The notes beneath the pieces were generated by a model, which ran no database searches, had not been told where the DNA came from, and saw only the letters and a list, made by a program, of their open reading frames with translations. Of a DNA stretch of 7,975 nucleotides, positions 1-6,069 are shown one piece after another; the first letter of the stretch is position 1; the number at the start of each line of letters is the position of its first letter. The DNA is from a bacterium (GTDB lineage Bacteria > AUK180), in assembly GCA_021162505.1 (NCBI GenBank), contig JAGGYO010000163.1, positions 1 through 7,975 on the forward strand, given 5' to 3'. The position numbers were made by a program, and so were the translations under genes.

Positions 1-896
1 AAGGAGATGAAATAATTGTTCCGGCTTTCACTTTTCCTGCAACCGCAAATGTAGTCGAATTGGTGGGGGCAAAACCGATTTTTGTTGATATCAGCCTTTC
101 TGATTTTTGTATAGATACAGGCAAAATAGAGGAAGAAATTACAAAAAGAACAAAAGCCATAATTCCTGGCCACGAGTTTGGCCAGTCAACAAAAATGGAC
201 GATATACTAAAAATTGCAAGGCAGTATAATTTGAAAATTGTAGAAGATGCGGCTTGTGCTTTGGGAGCGGAATTTGAGAATCAAAAGGTTGGGACTTTTG
301 GGGAGTTTGGTTGTTTTAGTTTTCACCCTCGCAAAGCAATAACCACAGGTGAAGGTGGTGTAGCAGTTACCAGTGATGATGAACTTGCACAAAAAATAAA
401 TGTTTTGCGAAATCATGGCATTTCTTACAAAGATGGAAAAGTTGATTTTATTGCAGCAGGGTTAAATTATAGAATGACCGATTTTCAGGCTGTACTGGGG
501 ATTGGCCAACTTGAAGATATTGACAACATTATTATTCAACGAATTGAAACCGCCAATAAATACAATGACAAATTAAACGAAGTTAACTGGATTAAAACTC
601 CGCATGTATATGAAAATCGCAAAATGGTTTATCAAACATATCACGTTCTTCTTGATGGTAGATATAGAGACGAACTCGTTAACTATTTAAAATCTGAAGA
701 AATAGAAACAAATTTAGGCGCTCAGGCGTTGCCTTGTTTAACATATTATAAAGATAAGTATAAAATGAAGGAGTCAGATTTTCCTAATGCGGTAAAGGCA
801 TATAAACAAGGGTTGGCTTTGCCAATGGGAGATCATGTTACTACAGAAGATATAAATTATGTTTCCAAAATATTAGAAATAAGGTTTAGCGGCTGA
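1..896 (+). CDS. DegT/DnrJ/EryC1/StrS family PLP-dependent sugar aminotransferase (5' partial)
   Basis: Predicted cytosolic aminotransferase that moves an amino group, usually from glutamate, onto a keto sugar (normally nucleotide-linked). The frame is open from base 3 to the TGA at 894-896, giving 297 visible codons; family members are about 360-390 residues, so roughly 60-80 N-terminal residues lie outside the window. The first visible residues, GDEIIVPAFTFPATAN, are the classic family block. Counting from base 3, the EDAACALGA motif is at residues 81-89, with Asp82 expected to contact the PLP ring nitrogen. SFHPRKAITTGEGG follows, with the Schiff-base Lys111 at bases 333-335. A TTG at 60 is not the start, because strong family homology continues upstream of it. 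The motif usually written VHLFG or VHEFG reads GHEFG here. The next gene starts 15 bases downstream. The family is secure; whether it acts at C3 or C4, or on a cyclitol, cannot be read from sequence. Confidence 0.93.
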   Translation, partial: GDEIIVPAFTFPATANVVELVGAKPIFVDISLSDFCIDTGKIEEEITKRTKAIIPGHEFGQSTKMDDILKIARQYNLKIVEDAACALGAEFENQKVGTFGEFGCFSFHPRKAITTGEGGVAVTSDDELAQKINVLRNHGISYKDGKVDFIAAGLNYRMTDFQAVLGIGQLEDIDNIIIQRIETANKYNDKLNEVNWIKTPHVYENRKMVYQTYHVLLDGRYRDELVNYLKSEEIETNLGAQALPCLTYYKDKYKMKESDFPNAVKAYKQGLALPMGDHVTTEDINYVSKILEIRFSG

Positions 897-900
897 TATT

Positions 901-908
901 AGGGAGAG
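901..908 (+). promoter_or_regulatory. Ribosome binding site of the SDR gene
   Basis: AGGGAGAG lies just upstream of the ATG at 912, inside the 15-base gap after the aminotransferase stop. It supports 912 as the start. Confidence 0.7.
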
Positions 909-911
909 AAT

Positions 912-1769
912 ATGAATATTTTTGTTACTGGCTCAAATGGATTTTTAGGAACATATTTCCGAAAAAATAATAAAATGCAGAATTGCGATATTATTTACGG
1001 CACTACTTCCGACAATAAATTTACACTAAGATTTAATAATCTTTATTCAAATATATTTGAGAAGTTAAATGATAAACAAATTGATATTATTATTCATTTT
1101 GCTTCAGTAATACCTAAGTCATTCCAATCAGCTAATTTTGAAGATATTTATTTACCAAATACAAAAATGATGAATAATTTGTATAATTATTCAGTTAGTA
1201 ATGGAATTAAAAAATTTATATATATTTCCAGCTTCGGTTCAATAAAAGAACCTAATAATTTAGATATTCATGATTTTTACACAATGTCTAAGATTGCGGG
1301 AGAACATTTTTGTTCGATAATGGAAACCAATGGAATTCAAACAGCATCTTTGAGATTATCGGCACCCTATGGCGAATATTCTCACACGAAAAATGTAATA
1401 AACTTGTTTATTGAAAAAGCTATTAAGAATGATAATATCGAAATTTTTGGTTCCGGGGAAAGAGAACAAAACTTTATTTATGCCGAAGATATAGTTAATG
1501 CTATCGAATTATGTGTAGAAAAAGATGTTAGTGGAATTTACAGTATAGTATCACAGCACAATACTTCTATGCTAAACTTAGCAGAAGTTATTTTGAAGAT
1601 AACCAATTCTGAATCCAAGATACTGATTAATGGGCGTCCAGATCCCCAAGAAGGATACAAACCAAATTACACTTATAACAGGGCTTTCAAAGAAATTGGT
1701 TTCAAGCCACAATATGATATTGAACGAGGATTAAGAAAATATATTAATTGGTTGTTGTCAAATAAATGA
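912..1769 (+). CDS. NAD(P)-dependent epimerase/dehydratase, extended SDR family
   Basis: Predicted cytosolic sugar-nucleotide oxidoreductase, epimerase or dehydratase of 285 residues. The N-terminal Rossmann motif TGSNGFLG (residues 6-13) binds NAD(P). HFASV at 62-66 matches the conserved HxAA-type strand. The catalytic set is Ser106/Ser107 (ISSFGS), then Tyr123 and Lys127 in YTMSK. RLSAPYG (148-154) and GSGEREQNFIYAEDIV (180-195) match the usual substrate-side blocks RxxNxYGP and GxGxxxRDFxYVDD, with Gln-Asn in place of the usual Arg-Asp. At 285 residues it is shorter than typical 4,6-dehydratases (about 320-350), so a 4-epimerase or keto-reductase is more likely; this is inference. The DNA is very AT-rich: 1081-1200 has 26 G/C in 120 bases. 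The stop overlaps the next start in ATGA (1766-1769), indicating translational coupling. It probably works with the upstream aminotransferase on the same sugar. Confidence 0.9.
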   Translation: MNIFVTGSNGFLGTYFRKNNKMQNCDIIYGTTSDNKFTLRFNNLYSNIFEKLNDKQIDIIIHFASVIPKSFQSANFEDIYLPNTKMMNNLYNYSVSNGIKKFIYISSFGSIKEPNNLDIHDFYTMSKIAGEHFCSIMETNGIQTASLRLSAPYGEYSHTKNVINLFIEKAIKNDNIEIFGSGEREQNFIYAEDIVNAIELCVEKDVSGIYSIVSQHNTSMLNLAEVILKITNSESKILINGRPDPQEGYKPNYTYNRAFKEIGFKPQYDIERGLRKYINWLLSNK

Positions 1770-2458
1770 AGATAGCATTTATATCCGATATCCATTCGAA
1801 TTACTTTTATTTTAAAAAGGTAATGCTTCAAATTGAAAAATCTAATGTAGATGAGATTTATTGCTTGGGGGATATGATTGGATATTATGATAAGCCTGAT
1901 AAAGTTATCGAACTTATAATCAATAAGAATATTAAATGTATAAAAGGTAATCATGAAAAATATTTGCTCGGAGAGGTTGATTATAACAAAAAAAATGAAA
2001 ATATTTACAGAATAGAAAATCAAAGACGAACATTGAGTAAAGAAAATCTTAATTTTCTTCAAAGTTTGCCTGATTCTATTGAGAAAAAGATTGATAATAA
2101 GAAATTTTATCTAACCCATTCTTTGCCAAATAATACAATCTCATACATTCGTTCCCTTCATGATTTAGATTCTATTAATTCAAAAATTTACGATTATTAT
2201 TGTTTCGGACATACTCATGTTCCGTTAATCTCCTTTCATTATGGTTTGTGTGTGTTGAATCCTGGATCTATTGGACAACCCAGAGATTATACCCAAAAAC
2301 CTTCTTTTATTATTGTGAATACAGAAAATCAAAGCTGTGAGTTATACAAAGTAGATATAGAGATTTCGCCTTACATAAGTCAATTAAAAAAGATGGATTA
2401 TCCAGAACCATTAATAAGAATATTGATAAGGAGTGAATATGAAGGAGTTAGAAACTAA
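1766..2458 (+). CDS. Metallophosphoesterase, YfcE/MJ0936-like (calcineurin-like superfamily)
   Basis: Predicted di-metal phosphoesterase of 230 residues, with no signal peptide, so cytosolic. All metal-ligand motifs are present in order: DIH (Asp8, His10), LGDMIGY (Asp36), GNHE (Asn62, His63), THS (His118) and GHTH (His149, His151), followed by the family's NPGSIGQPRD block (165-174). GNHE replaces the commoner GNHD. YfcE-type proteins hydrolyse phosphodiesters or phosphomonoesters in vitro, but physiological substrates are mostly unknown. The start overlaps the SDR stop by 4 bases and has no clear Shine-Dalgarno, so it probably depends on coupled translation. Its 3' end overlaps the methyltransferase by 20 bases. 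Being locked between sugar-modifying genes suggests it removes phosphate from an intermediate or product of the cassette, but that is inference; housekeeping or regulatory phosphatase roles remain possible. Confidence 0.9.
   Translation: MKIAFISDIHSNYFYFKKVMLQIEKSNVDEIYCLGDMIGYYDKPDKVIELIINKNIKCIKGNHEKYLLGEVDYNKKNENIYRIENQRRTLSKENLNFLQSLPDSIEKKIDNKKFYLTHSLPNNTISYIRSLHDLDSINSKIYDYYCFGHTHVPLISFHYGLCVLNPGSIGQPRDYTQKPSFIIVNTENQSCELYKVDIEISPYISQLKKMDYPEPLIRILIRSEYEGVRN
2428..2433 (+). promoter_or_regulatory. Ribosome binding site that fixes the methyltransferase start at 2439
   Basis: AAGGAG sits 5 bases before the ATG at 2439. The longest open frame would begin at a GTG at 2433, but that codon shares its first base with the Shine-Dalgarno and has none of its own, so 2439 is the better start. 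Confidence 0.8.
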
Positions 2459-3281
2459 AGATAAGGTCTTGAGGGCGAATATTGATTTGCATTCAGTATT
2501 AGCCAACACATACGATACAGAACAGCCGCATTACCGCCCAGAAAACAGAGCGCTGGTATCTGCAAAATTGGCAGAGTTGGCGGATTCAGCCGGCAATGAT
2601 TTGTTAATTGATTTTGGATGCGGGACGGGTTTTGTTATTCAGCTTGCTGTACCGCACTTTAATTTCATATCTGGTGTAGATATTACACCCGCTATGCTTT
2701 CTATGATTGATAAATCGTCAGGGAAAGTCAAATTATATCAAGCAAATACTGAAGCGGTTCCATTGGAAGCAAAAACAGCAAATGTTATCACAGCAAATAG
2801 CTACCTTCATCACCTATATGACATACGTCCGACAATAGCCGAAGCATATAGATTACTTAAGGACGGAGGGGTATTCTACAGTGAAGAAGATCCAAATTTT
2901 TATTTCTGGGAAGCTATTAAAGATCCTAATGTCATAGAAGAGGCAAAGAATTCAGATTCAGTTACTTTGAAGCGTGAAATATCTGCAATTTTAGAAGTTC
3001 ACAAGAAAATAGGCGAAAAGAAAGGCATGGATCCTAATATTGTTAAAATGGCTGAATACCAAAAAATAATGGTGGGGGGGATGCGTGCTGAGGAGTTATA
3101 TAAAATATTTTATCAGACCGGATTTTCAAAAGTAAATATTGAATACTACTGGTTTTTGGGGCAGGCCAAAATCATGCATCAATCTGCTGATTTATCACAC
3201 AAAATTCAGTCGTATCTACATTCAATTCTCCCATTGTCCAAGCATTTGTTTAAATACTTCAAAATTGAGGCATGGAAATGA
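2439..3281 (+). CDS. Class I SAM-dependent methyltransferase
   Basis: Predicted cytosolic methyltransferase of 280 residues from the ATG at 2439. Motif I, LLIDFGCGTG (55-64), binds S-adenosylmethionine. Asp81 in GVDITPAML is the acidic residue expected at the end of strand beta2. ANTEAVPLE (102-110) and the strand NVITANSYLHHL (115-126) match motifs II and III of the Methyltransf_11 type, and LLKDGGVFYSEED (139-151) is the usual post-motif III segment. The C-terminal part (about 160-280) is variable and presumably binds substrate. Methyltransferases of this type in polysaccharide loci add O- or N-methyl groups to sugars or chain ends; which one applies here is unknown. The 5' part is strikingly GC-richer than the two genes before it (2521-2640 has 57 G/C in 120 bases). 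A seven-G run at 3074-3080 is part of the reading frame. The gene overlaps the phosphoesterase by 20 bases and the ATP-grasp gene by 4. Confidence 0.9.
   Translation: MKELETKDKVLRANIDLHSVLANTYDTEQPHYRPENRALVSAKLAELADSAGNDLLIDFGCGTGFVIQLAVPHFNFISGVDITPAMLSMIDKSSGKVKLYQANTEAVPLEAKTANVITANSYLHHLYDIRPTIAEAYRLLKDGGVFYSEEDPNFYFWEAIKDPNVIEEAKNSDSVTLKREISAILEVHKKIGEKKGMDPNIVKMAEYQKIMVGGMRAEELYKIFYQTGFSKVNIEYYWFLGQAKIMHQSADLSHKIQSYLHSILPLSKHLFKYFKIEAWK
3267..3270 (+). promoter_or_regulatory. Ribosome binding site that favours the ATP-grasp start at 3278
   Basis: GAGG lies 7 bases before the ATG at 3278 but only 1 base before an in-frame ATG at 3272. Normal spacing therefore favours 3278, which also gives the common ATGA stop-start overlap with the methyltransferase. 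Confidence 0.6.
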
Positions 3282-4363
3282 ATAGGATTGTGTGCGTTAT
3301 GGTTACTGGTGTTGGAGGTGGCGGTATTGGCCAGCAAATTATAAAAGCTTTAAGACTTGCAAATACAAATTATGAAATTATTGGCACAGATATTACTCCA
3401 TTGAGTAAAGGATTAATGGAAGTTGACTATCCTTATATTATTCCAAAAGCTTCTGAAAATAATTATATTGCTTGTCTTATTGCGCTAATTAAAAAGCACA
3501 ATGTTAAAGTGCTTTTTCCAGGTTCGGAACCGGAATTAAAAATAATAAGTAAAGAGAGGAAAGCGTTTAACGATATAGGTGTTTTTTTACCTCTTAATCC
3601 CCCCAAAGTAATTGATATCTGTTTGAATAAATTCTATACAAACAGTTTTTTAAGGGAAAATGGTTTTTATTATCCTCATACCGTTGTCATCTCATCAATT
3701 AACGATTTAGAGAAAATTGACTTTTATCCGGTTGTTCTTAAACCAAATACAGGTGGTAGCGGTTCTACCAATGTTTTTATTGTACAGAATAGCGATGAGC
3801 TTATTCTTTTGAGTAAATATATTTTAACGATCTATCCTTCTTTTATAGCGCAAGAGTATATTGGGACAACAGATAATGAGTTTACTGTAGGAATTCTGAT
3901 TTCTATGGATGGAGAACTGATAAATTCCATTGCTGTAAAAAGAATGATAATGTCCGGACTGAGCAACAAAATTAAAGTTAAAAATAGAACAAAAAATAAG
4001 AAGCTGGGTAAATATTTAGCTGTTAGTACGGGAATAACACAGGGTGAAATTGGAAGATTTTCTGAAATTACAAGACAATGTGAAAATATAGCATTGAAAA
4101 TGGGGTGTCGGTCGACAGTTAATATCCAATGCAGGTTCGTCGATGGAAAGGTATATGTGTTTGAAATAAATCCTCGGTTTTCCGGCACAACTTCATTTAG
4201 AGCTATGGTTGGTTATAATGAACCAGATATTTTAATAAAAAAATATATTTCAGGTGAAAAAATTGAAAAGCATTTTGATTATGGCAGTGGAATTATTATG
4301 CGAGGGCTTGAAGAAAAGCTTATAGATAACATAATCATAGGAAATTCTACGGATTTGATATGA
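3278..4363 (+). CDS. ATP-grasp ligase, carbamoyl-phosphate-synthase-large-subunit-like (PylC/CarB-like)
   Basis: Predicted cytosolic ATP-grasp enzyme of 361 residues from the ATG at 3278. The N-terminal pre-ATP-grasp domain has a glycine-rich Rossmann-like turn, VTGVGGGGIGQQ (9-20), and PGSEPEL (81-87). The ATP-grasp fold follows: Lys155 in VVLKPNTGGSGS with its flexible glycine loop (159-163), QEYIG (192-196) at the adenine-binding hinge, and EFTVG (201-205). FEINPRFSG (295-303) has Glu296 and Asn298, the expected Mg-ATP ligands. Members activate a carboxylate as an acyl phosphate and join it to an amine or similar nucleophile. Stand-alone members are common in polysaccharide and natural-product loci, mostly uncharacterised. 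Here the cassette makes an amine (aminotransferase) but encodes no acyltransferase, so amide-linking an acid to an amino sugar is a reasonable inference. Peptide-like ligation on another substrate is the main alternative. It is the last gene of the coupled block. Confidence 0.9.
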   Translation: MNRIVCVMVTGVGGGGIGQQIIKALRLANTNYEIIGTDITPLSKGLMEVDYPYIIPKASENNYIACLIALIKKHNVKVLFPGSEPELKIISKERKAFNDIGVFLPLNPPKVIDICLNKFYTNSFLRENGFYYPHTVVISSINDLEKIDFYPVVLKPNTGGSGSTNVFIVQNSDELILLSKYILTIYPSFIAQEYIGTTDNEFTVGILISMDGELINSIAVKRMIMSGLSNKIKVKNRTKNKKLGKYLAVSTGITQGEIGRFSEITRQCENIALKMGCRSTVNIQCRFVDGKVYVFEINPRFSGTTSFRAMVGYNEPDILIKKYISGEKIEKHFDYGSGIIMRGLEEKLIDNIIIGNSTDLI

Positions 4364-4415
4364 TTTATTTGGTCTATTTTTTACACATTAATCATACACA
4401 ATTCATAAACGAAAA

Positions 4416-4444
4416 TTGGTGTAATCAGGTTACTGATCTATAAT
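4416..4444 (+). promoter_or_regulatory. Candidate sigma70-type promoter (TTGGTG-17-TATAAT)
   Basis: A perfect TATAAT at 4439-4444 is preceded, with a 17-base spacer, by TTGGTG at 4416-4421 (3 of 6 matches to TTGACA). Transcription would start near 4451 and could drive the glycosyltransferase at 4703 through a leader of about 250 bases. The -10 box overlaps the ATG of the remnant frame at 4443, so that ATG could not be translated from this promoter. AT-rich DNA yields such matches by chance, so this is tentative. Confidence 0.3.
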
Positions 4445-4612
4445 GAAAAATCAATTTAATTTTAGTCTTTCCAGCTATTCATGGCTTTTAAAAAAACTGA
4501 AAGATAGCGGTTTTTCTTTCACCAAGTCTCAGAGATTATAACTCTGTCCAATTTTTGGGGATAGTTATAAGGATTACGTGCCGTAGTCATTAAAATTATA
4601 CCCGAAAATGAA
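4443..4612 (+). pseudogene. Decayed N-terminal fragment resembling a polysaccharide deacetylase-type protein
   Basis: An ATG at 4443 opens 32 codons that end at TAA 4539-4541. The peptide (FNFSLSSYSWLLKKLKDSGF, then SFTKSQRL) resembles the start of WbmS/NodB-like deacetylase-type proteins, which typically begin with a phenylalanine-rich strand, a helix of the form Y-x-x-LL-x-x-L-x-x-x-G-[FY]-x-F, and then a VIILRHDVD-x-x-PEN block. After the stop, pieces of the expected second block seem visible in other frames: GIVI at 4558-4569, then LR..V.K..PEN at 4574-4609, with the metal-binding HDVD lost. The rest of the gene (over 200 residues) is absent. The first fragment is suggestive; the out-of-frame continuation is weaker and could be chance. 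It has no Shine-Dalgarno. Alternatively it is an unrelated short ORF. This identification comes from remembered family pattern, not a search. Confidence 0.42.
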
Positions 4613-4616
4613 ATAT

Positions 4617-4639
4617 GGGCTGACGTTCCGTCAAAACCC
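4617..4639 (+). other. Short hairpin in the junction region
   Basis: TGACG (4621-4625), loop TTC, CGTCA (4629-4633) form a perfect five-pair stem, which GGG (4617-4619) and CCC (4637-4639) can extend across a small internal loop. No T-run follows, so it is not a standard terminator. It would lie in the leader of the glycosyltransferase mRNA if transcription starts upstream. Its size is within what chance gives. Confidence 0.3.
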
Positions 4640-4702
4640 ATCCAGTAACTCGAACATTTTCACCTTATTTATTGTCCCTACCTTCAAATAATAGTCCATA
4701 AA

Positions 4703-5986
4703 ATGAAAATCTTCATCGGTTTAACTGAAATTGCAGGATATTACACGAATCTCGAGAAGGGATTTCGTCAAATAGGTATATCTTGCGATTTTATTAACTT
4801 AACCCACAACCCCTACAGATATGACGAGAGAGATTCTCAAAACATTCTCGTTCGTTGCATCAGGGGGATTTATAAGCAAAGAACCCTGAAATCTCAATCA
4901 AATATTATAAAGAAAATCCTATGGTACGGAATAGAACGATTGTTGTGCATTCCATTATTCATAATGGCTATTTTAAAATATGATGTTTTTATATTTGGCT
5001 TTACAACGAGTTTTTTTAATTTTATTGATTTACCCATACTTAAATTCCTAAATAAAAAAATTATATATGTCTTTCATGGAAGCGATTCCCGACCGCCATA
5101 CATAAATGGGGCTGTAATGACAAAAAATCGTAAGAACGATATATCGGAGTGTCTTCTTTTAACAAAGAAAAGGAGAAAGATTATCCGTACAATCGACAAA
5201 TATGCGGACATAATCATAGATCATCCACCTATGGGGCTTTTCCATGAGCGACCTTTTGTATTAGTTCTTAGTATTGGCATACCCTATAATTCTCCTGAAA
5301 ACCCAATAACCGGACTCGGAGATAACCCGGACACTGTTTGTATTCTTCATTCACCATCACATCTGGAAGCAAAAGGCACTCATATAATACGGGATACAAT
5401 TAGCAATCTCAAATCAAAGGGCTACAATATTGAATTTGTCGAAATTATGGGAAAGCCTAATTCTGTCGTTTTAGAAGAAGTAGCACGCTGCGATTTTGTG
5501 GTCGACCAGCTTTATTCGGATACACCCTTAGCAGGTTTTGCAACAGAAGCAGCATTCTTCGGTAAACCGGCAGTAGTCGGGGGGTATTATGCCGAGTATA
5601 TTTATGATGATTATTCGGAAGATGATATACCTCCAAGCTACTACTGCCATCCCGATGATATTGAGAAAGCTATCGAAAAAATGATCACAGATAAAGAATT
5701 TCGATTAGGATTAGGCAAAAAAGCAAGTGATTTTGTTAAAACTCAATGGCATCCCGCAAAAGTGGCGGAGCGTTATCTTCGGATCATATTAGATGACATT
5801 CCGGAAGAATGGCTTTATGATCCGCAACGAATAAGCTACATATACGGCGCCGGTATTTCCAAAGAAAGAGCCAAACAATTAGTGAAAGCGCTAATCGAAA
5901 AATACGGGAAAGAGGTCCTTCAATTAAATGATAAACCAGAGTTAGAAAAAAAGTTTATTGAGTTTTCCCAAAATCATTCAGCTTAG
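4703..5986 (+). CDS. GT-B glycosyltransferase, GT4-like
   Basis: Predicted glycosyltransferase of 427 residues that adds a sugar to the lipid-linked repeat unit at the cytoplasmic face of the inner membrane. The N-terminal domain has a hydrophobic stretch (about 79-100) that may sit on the membrane, and FHGSDSRPPY (124-133), a recurrent motif of this group. The C-terminal nucleotide-sugar domain has HSPSHLEAKGTHII (216-229), matching the H-x-P-x-H-x-x-x-KGT block of related GT4-like enzymes. It then has VVDQLYSDTPLAGFATEAAFFGKPAVV (266-292) in segments, where Glu282 takes the place of the conserved E of the EX7E-type region. From about residue 365 there is a charged, helix-prone extension past the usual end. 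The ATG at 4703 has no clear Shine-Dalgarno, and no better start is visible. An 83-base gap (5987-6069) separates it from the flippase; I see nothing in it but AT-rich DNA. Sugar specificity is unknown. Confidence 0.88.
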   Translation: MKIFIGLTEIAGYYTNLEKGFRQIGISCDFINLTHNPYRYDERDSQNILVRCIRGIYKQRTLKSQSNIIKKILWYGIERLLCIPLFIMAILKYDVFIFGFTTSFFNFIDLPILKFLNKKIIYVFHGSDSRPPYINGAVMTKNRKNDISECLLLTKKRRKIIRTIDKYADIIIDHPPMGLFHERPFVLVLSIGIPYNSPENPITGLGDNPDTVCILHSPSHLEAKGTHIIRDTISNLKSKGYNIEFVEIMGKPNSVVLEEVARCDFVVDQLYSDTPLAGFATEAAFFGKPAVVGGYYAEYIYDDYSEDDIPPSYYCHPDDIEKAIEKMITDKEFRLGLGKKASDFVKTQWHPAKVAERYLRIILDDIPEEWLYDPQRISYIYGAGISKERAKQLVKALIEKYGKEVLQLNDKPELEKKFIEFSQNHSA

Positions 5987-6069
5987 CTAACCGCCGTGTA
6001 TGTTTCAATTAATTCAGAAACACGATCAACAAGGATTTCTATAGAGCCAATTTTCCAGATAACCCCTAT

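Larger units (their letters stand above)
4364..4702 (+). other. 339-base junction without an intact gene
   Basis: The stretch between the ATP-grasp stop and the glycosyltransferase start has no intact gene on either strand. It holds a promoter-like element (4416-4444), a decayed deacetylase-like fragment (4443 to about 4612) and a short hairpin (4617-4639). No rho-independent terminator follows the ATP-grasp gene: the T-rich stretch at 4364-4382 has no G/C stem before it. I see no convincing transposase remnant, tRNA or JUMPstart/ops element. Arrangement and composition suggest a recombination or deletion scar between two parts of the locus. Confidence 0.6.

Noticed and set aside
60..62. TTG as the start of the aminotransferase
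   Set aside because: The frame stays open to the left edge, and the residues upstream (GDEIIVPAFTFPATAN) are core family sequence, so the gene is simply cut by the window.
207..416. Minus-strand open frame of 69 codons
   Set aside because: Antisense to the PLP-binding region of the aminotransferase; a shadow of that gene.
1673..2062. Minus-strand open frame of 129 codons
   Set aside because: It lies antisense across the SDR and phosphoesterase genes, both of which have full family motifs; its translation is only hydrophobic low-complexity sequence.
2433..2435. GTG as the methyltransferase start
   Set aside because: It overlaps the AAGGAG ribosome binding site that serves the ATG at 2439.
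3272..3274. ATG at 3272 as the ATP-grasp start
   Set aside because: It is only 1 base from GAGG; the ATG at 3278 has normal spacing and forms an ATGA overlap.
3832..4188. Minus-strand open frame of 118 codons
   Set aside because: Antisense to the conserved ATP-grasp domain, with no recognisable motif.
4364..4390. Rho-independent terminator after the ATP-grasp gene
   Set aside because: There is a T-rich stretch but no G/C-rich stem before it.
4490..4530. Inverted repeat GAAAGA...TCTTTC
   Set aside because: Six A/T-rich pairs with a ten-base loop, inside the remnant coding fragment; expected by chance in such DNA.
4541..4566. Possible insertion-sequence end (CTGTCCAATTTTTGGGGATAG)
   Set aside because: It vaguely recalls terminal repeats of some insertion sequences, but no matching inverted copy, target duplication or transposase trace is visible in the window.
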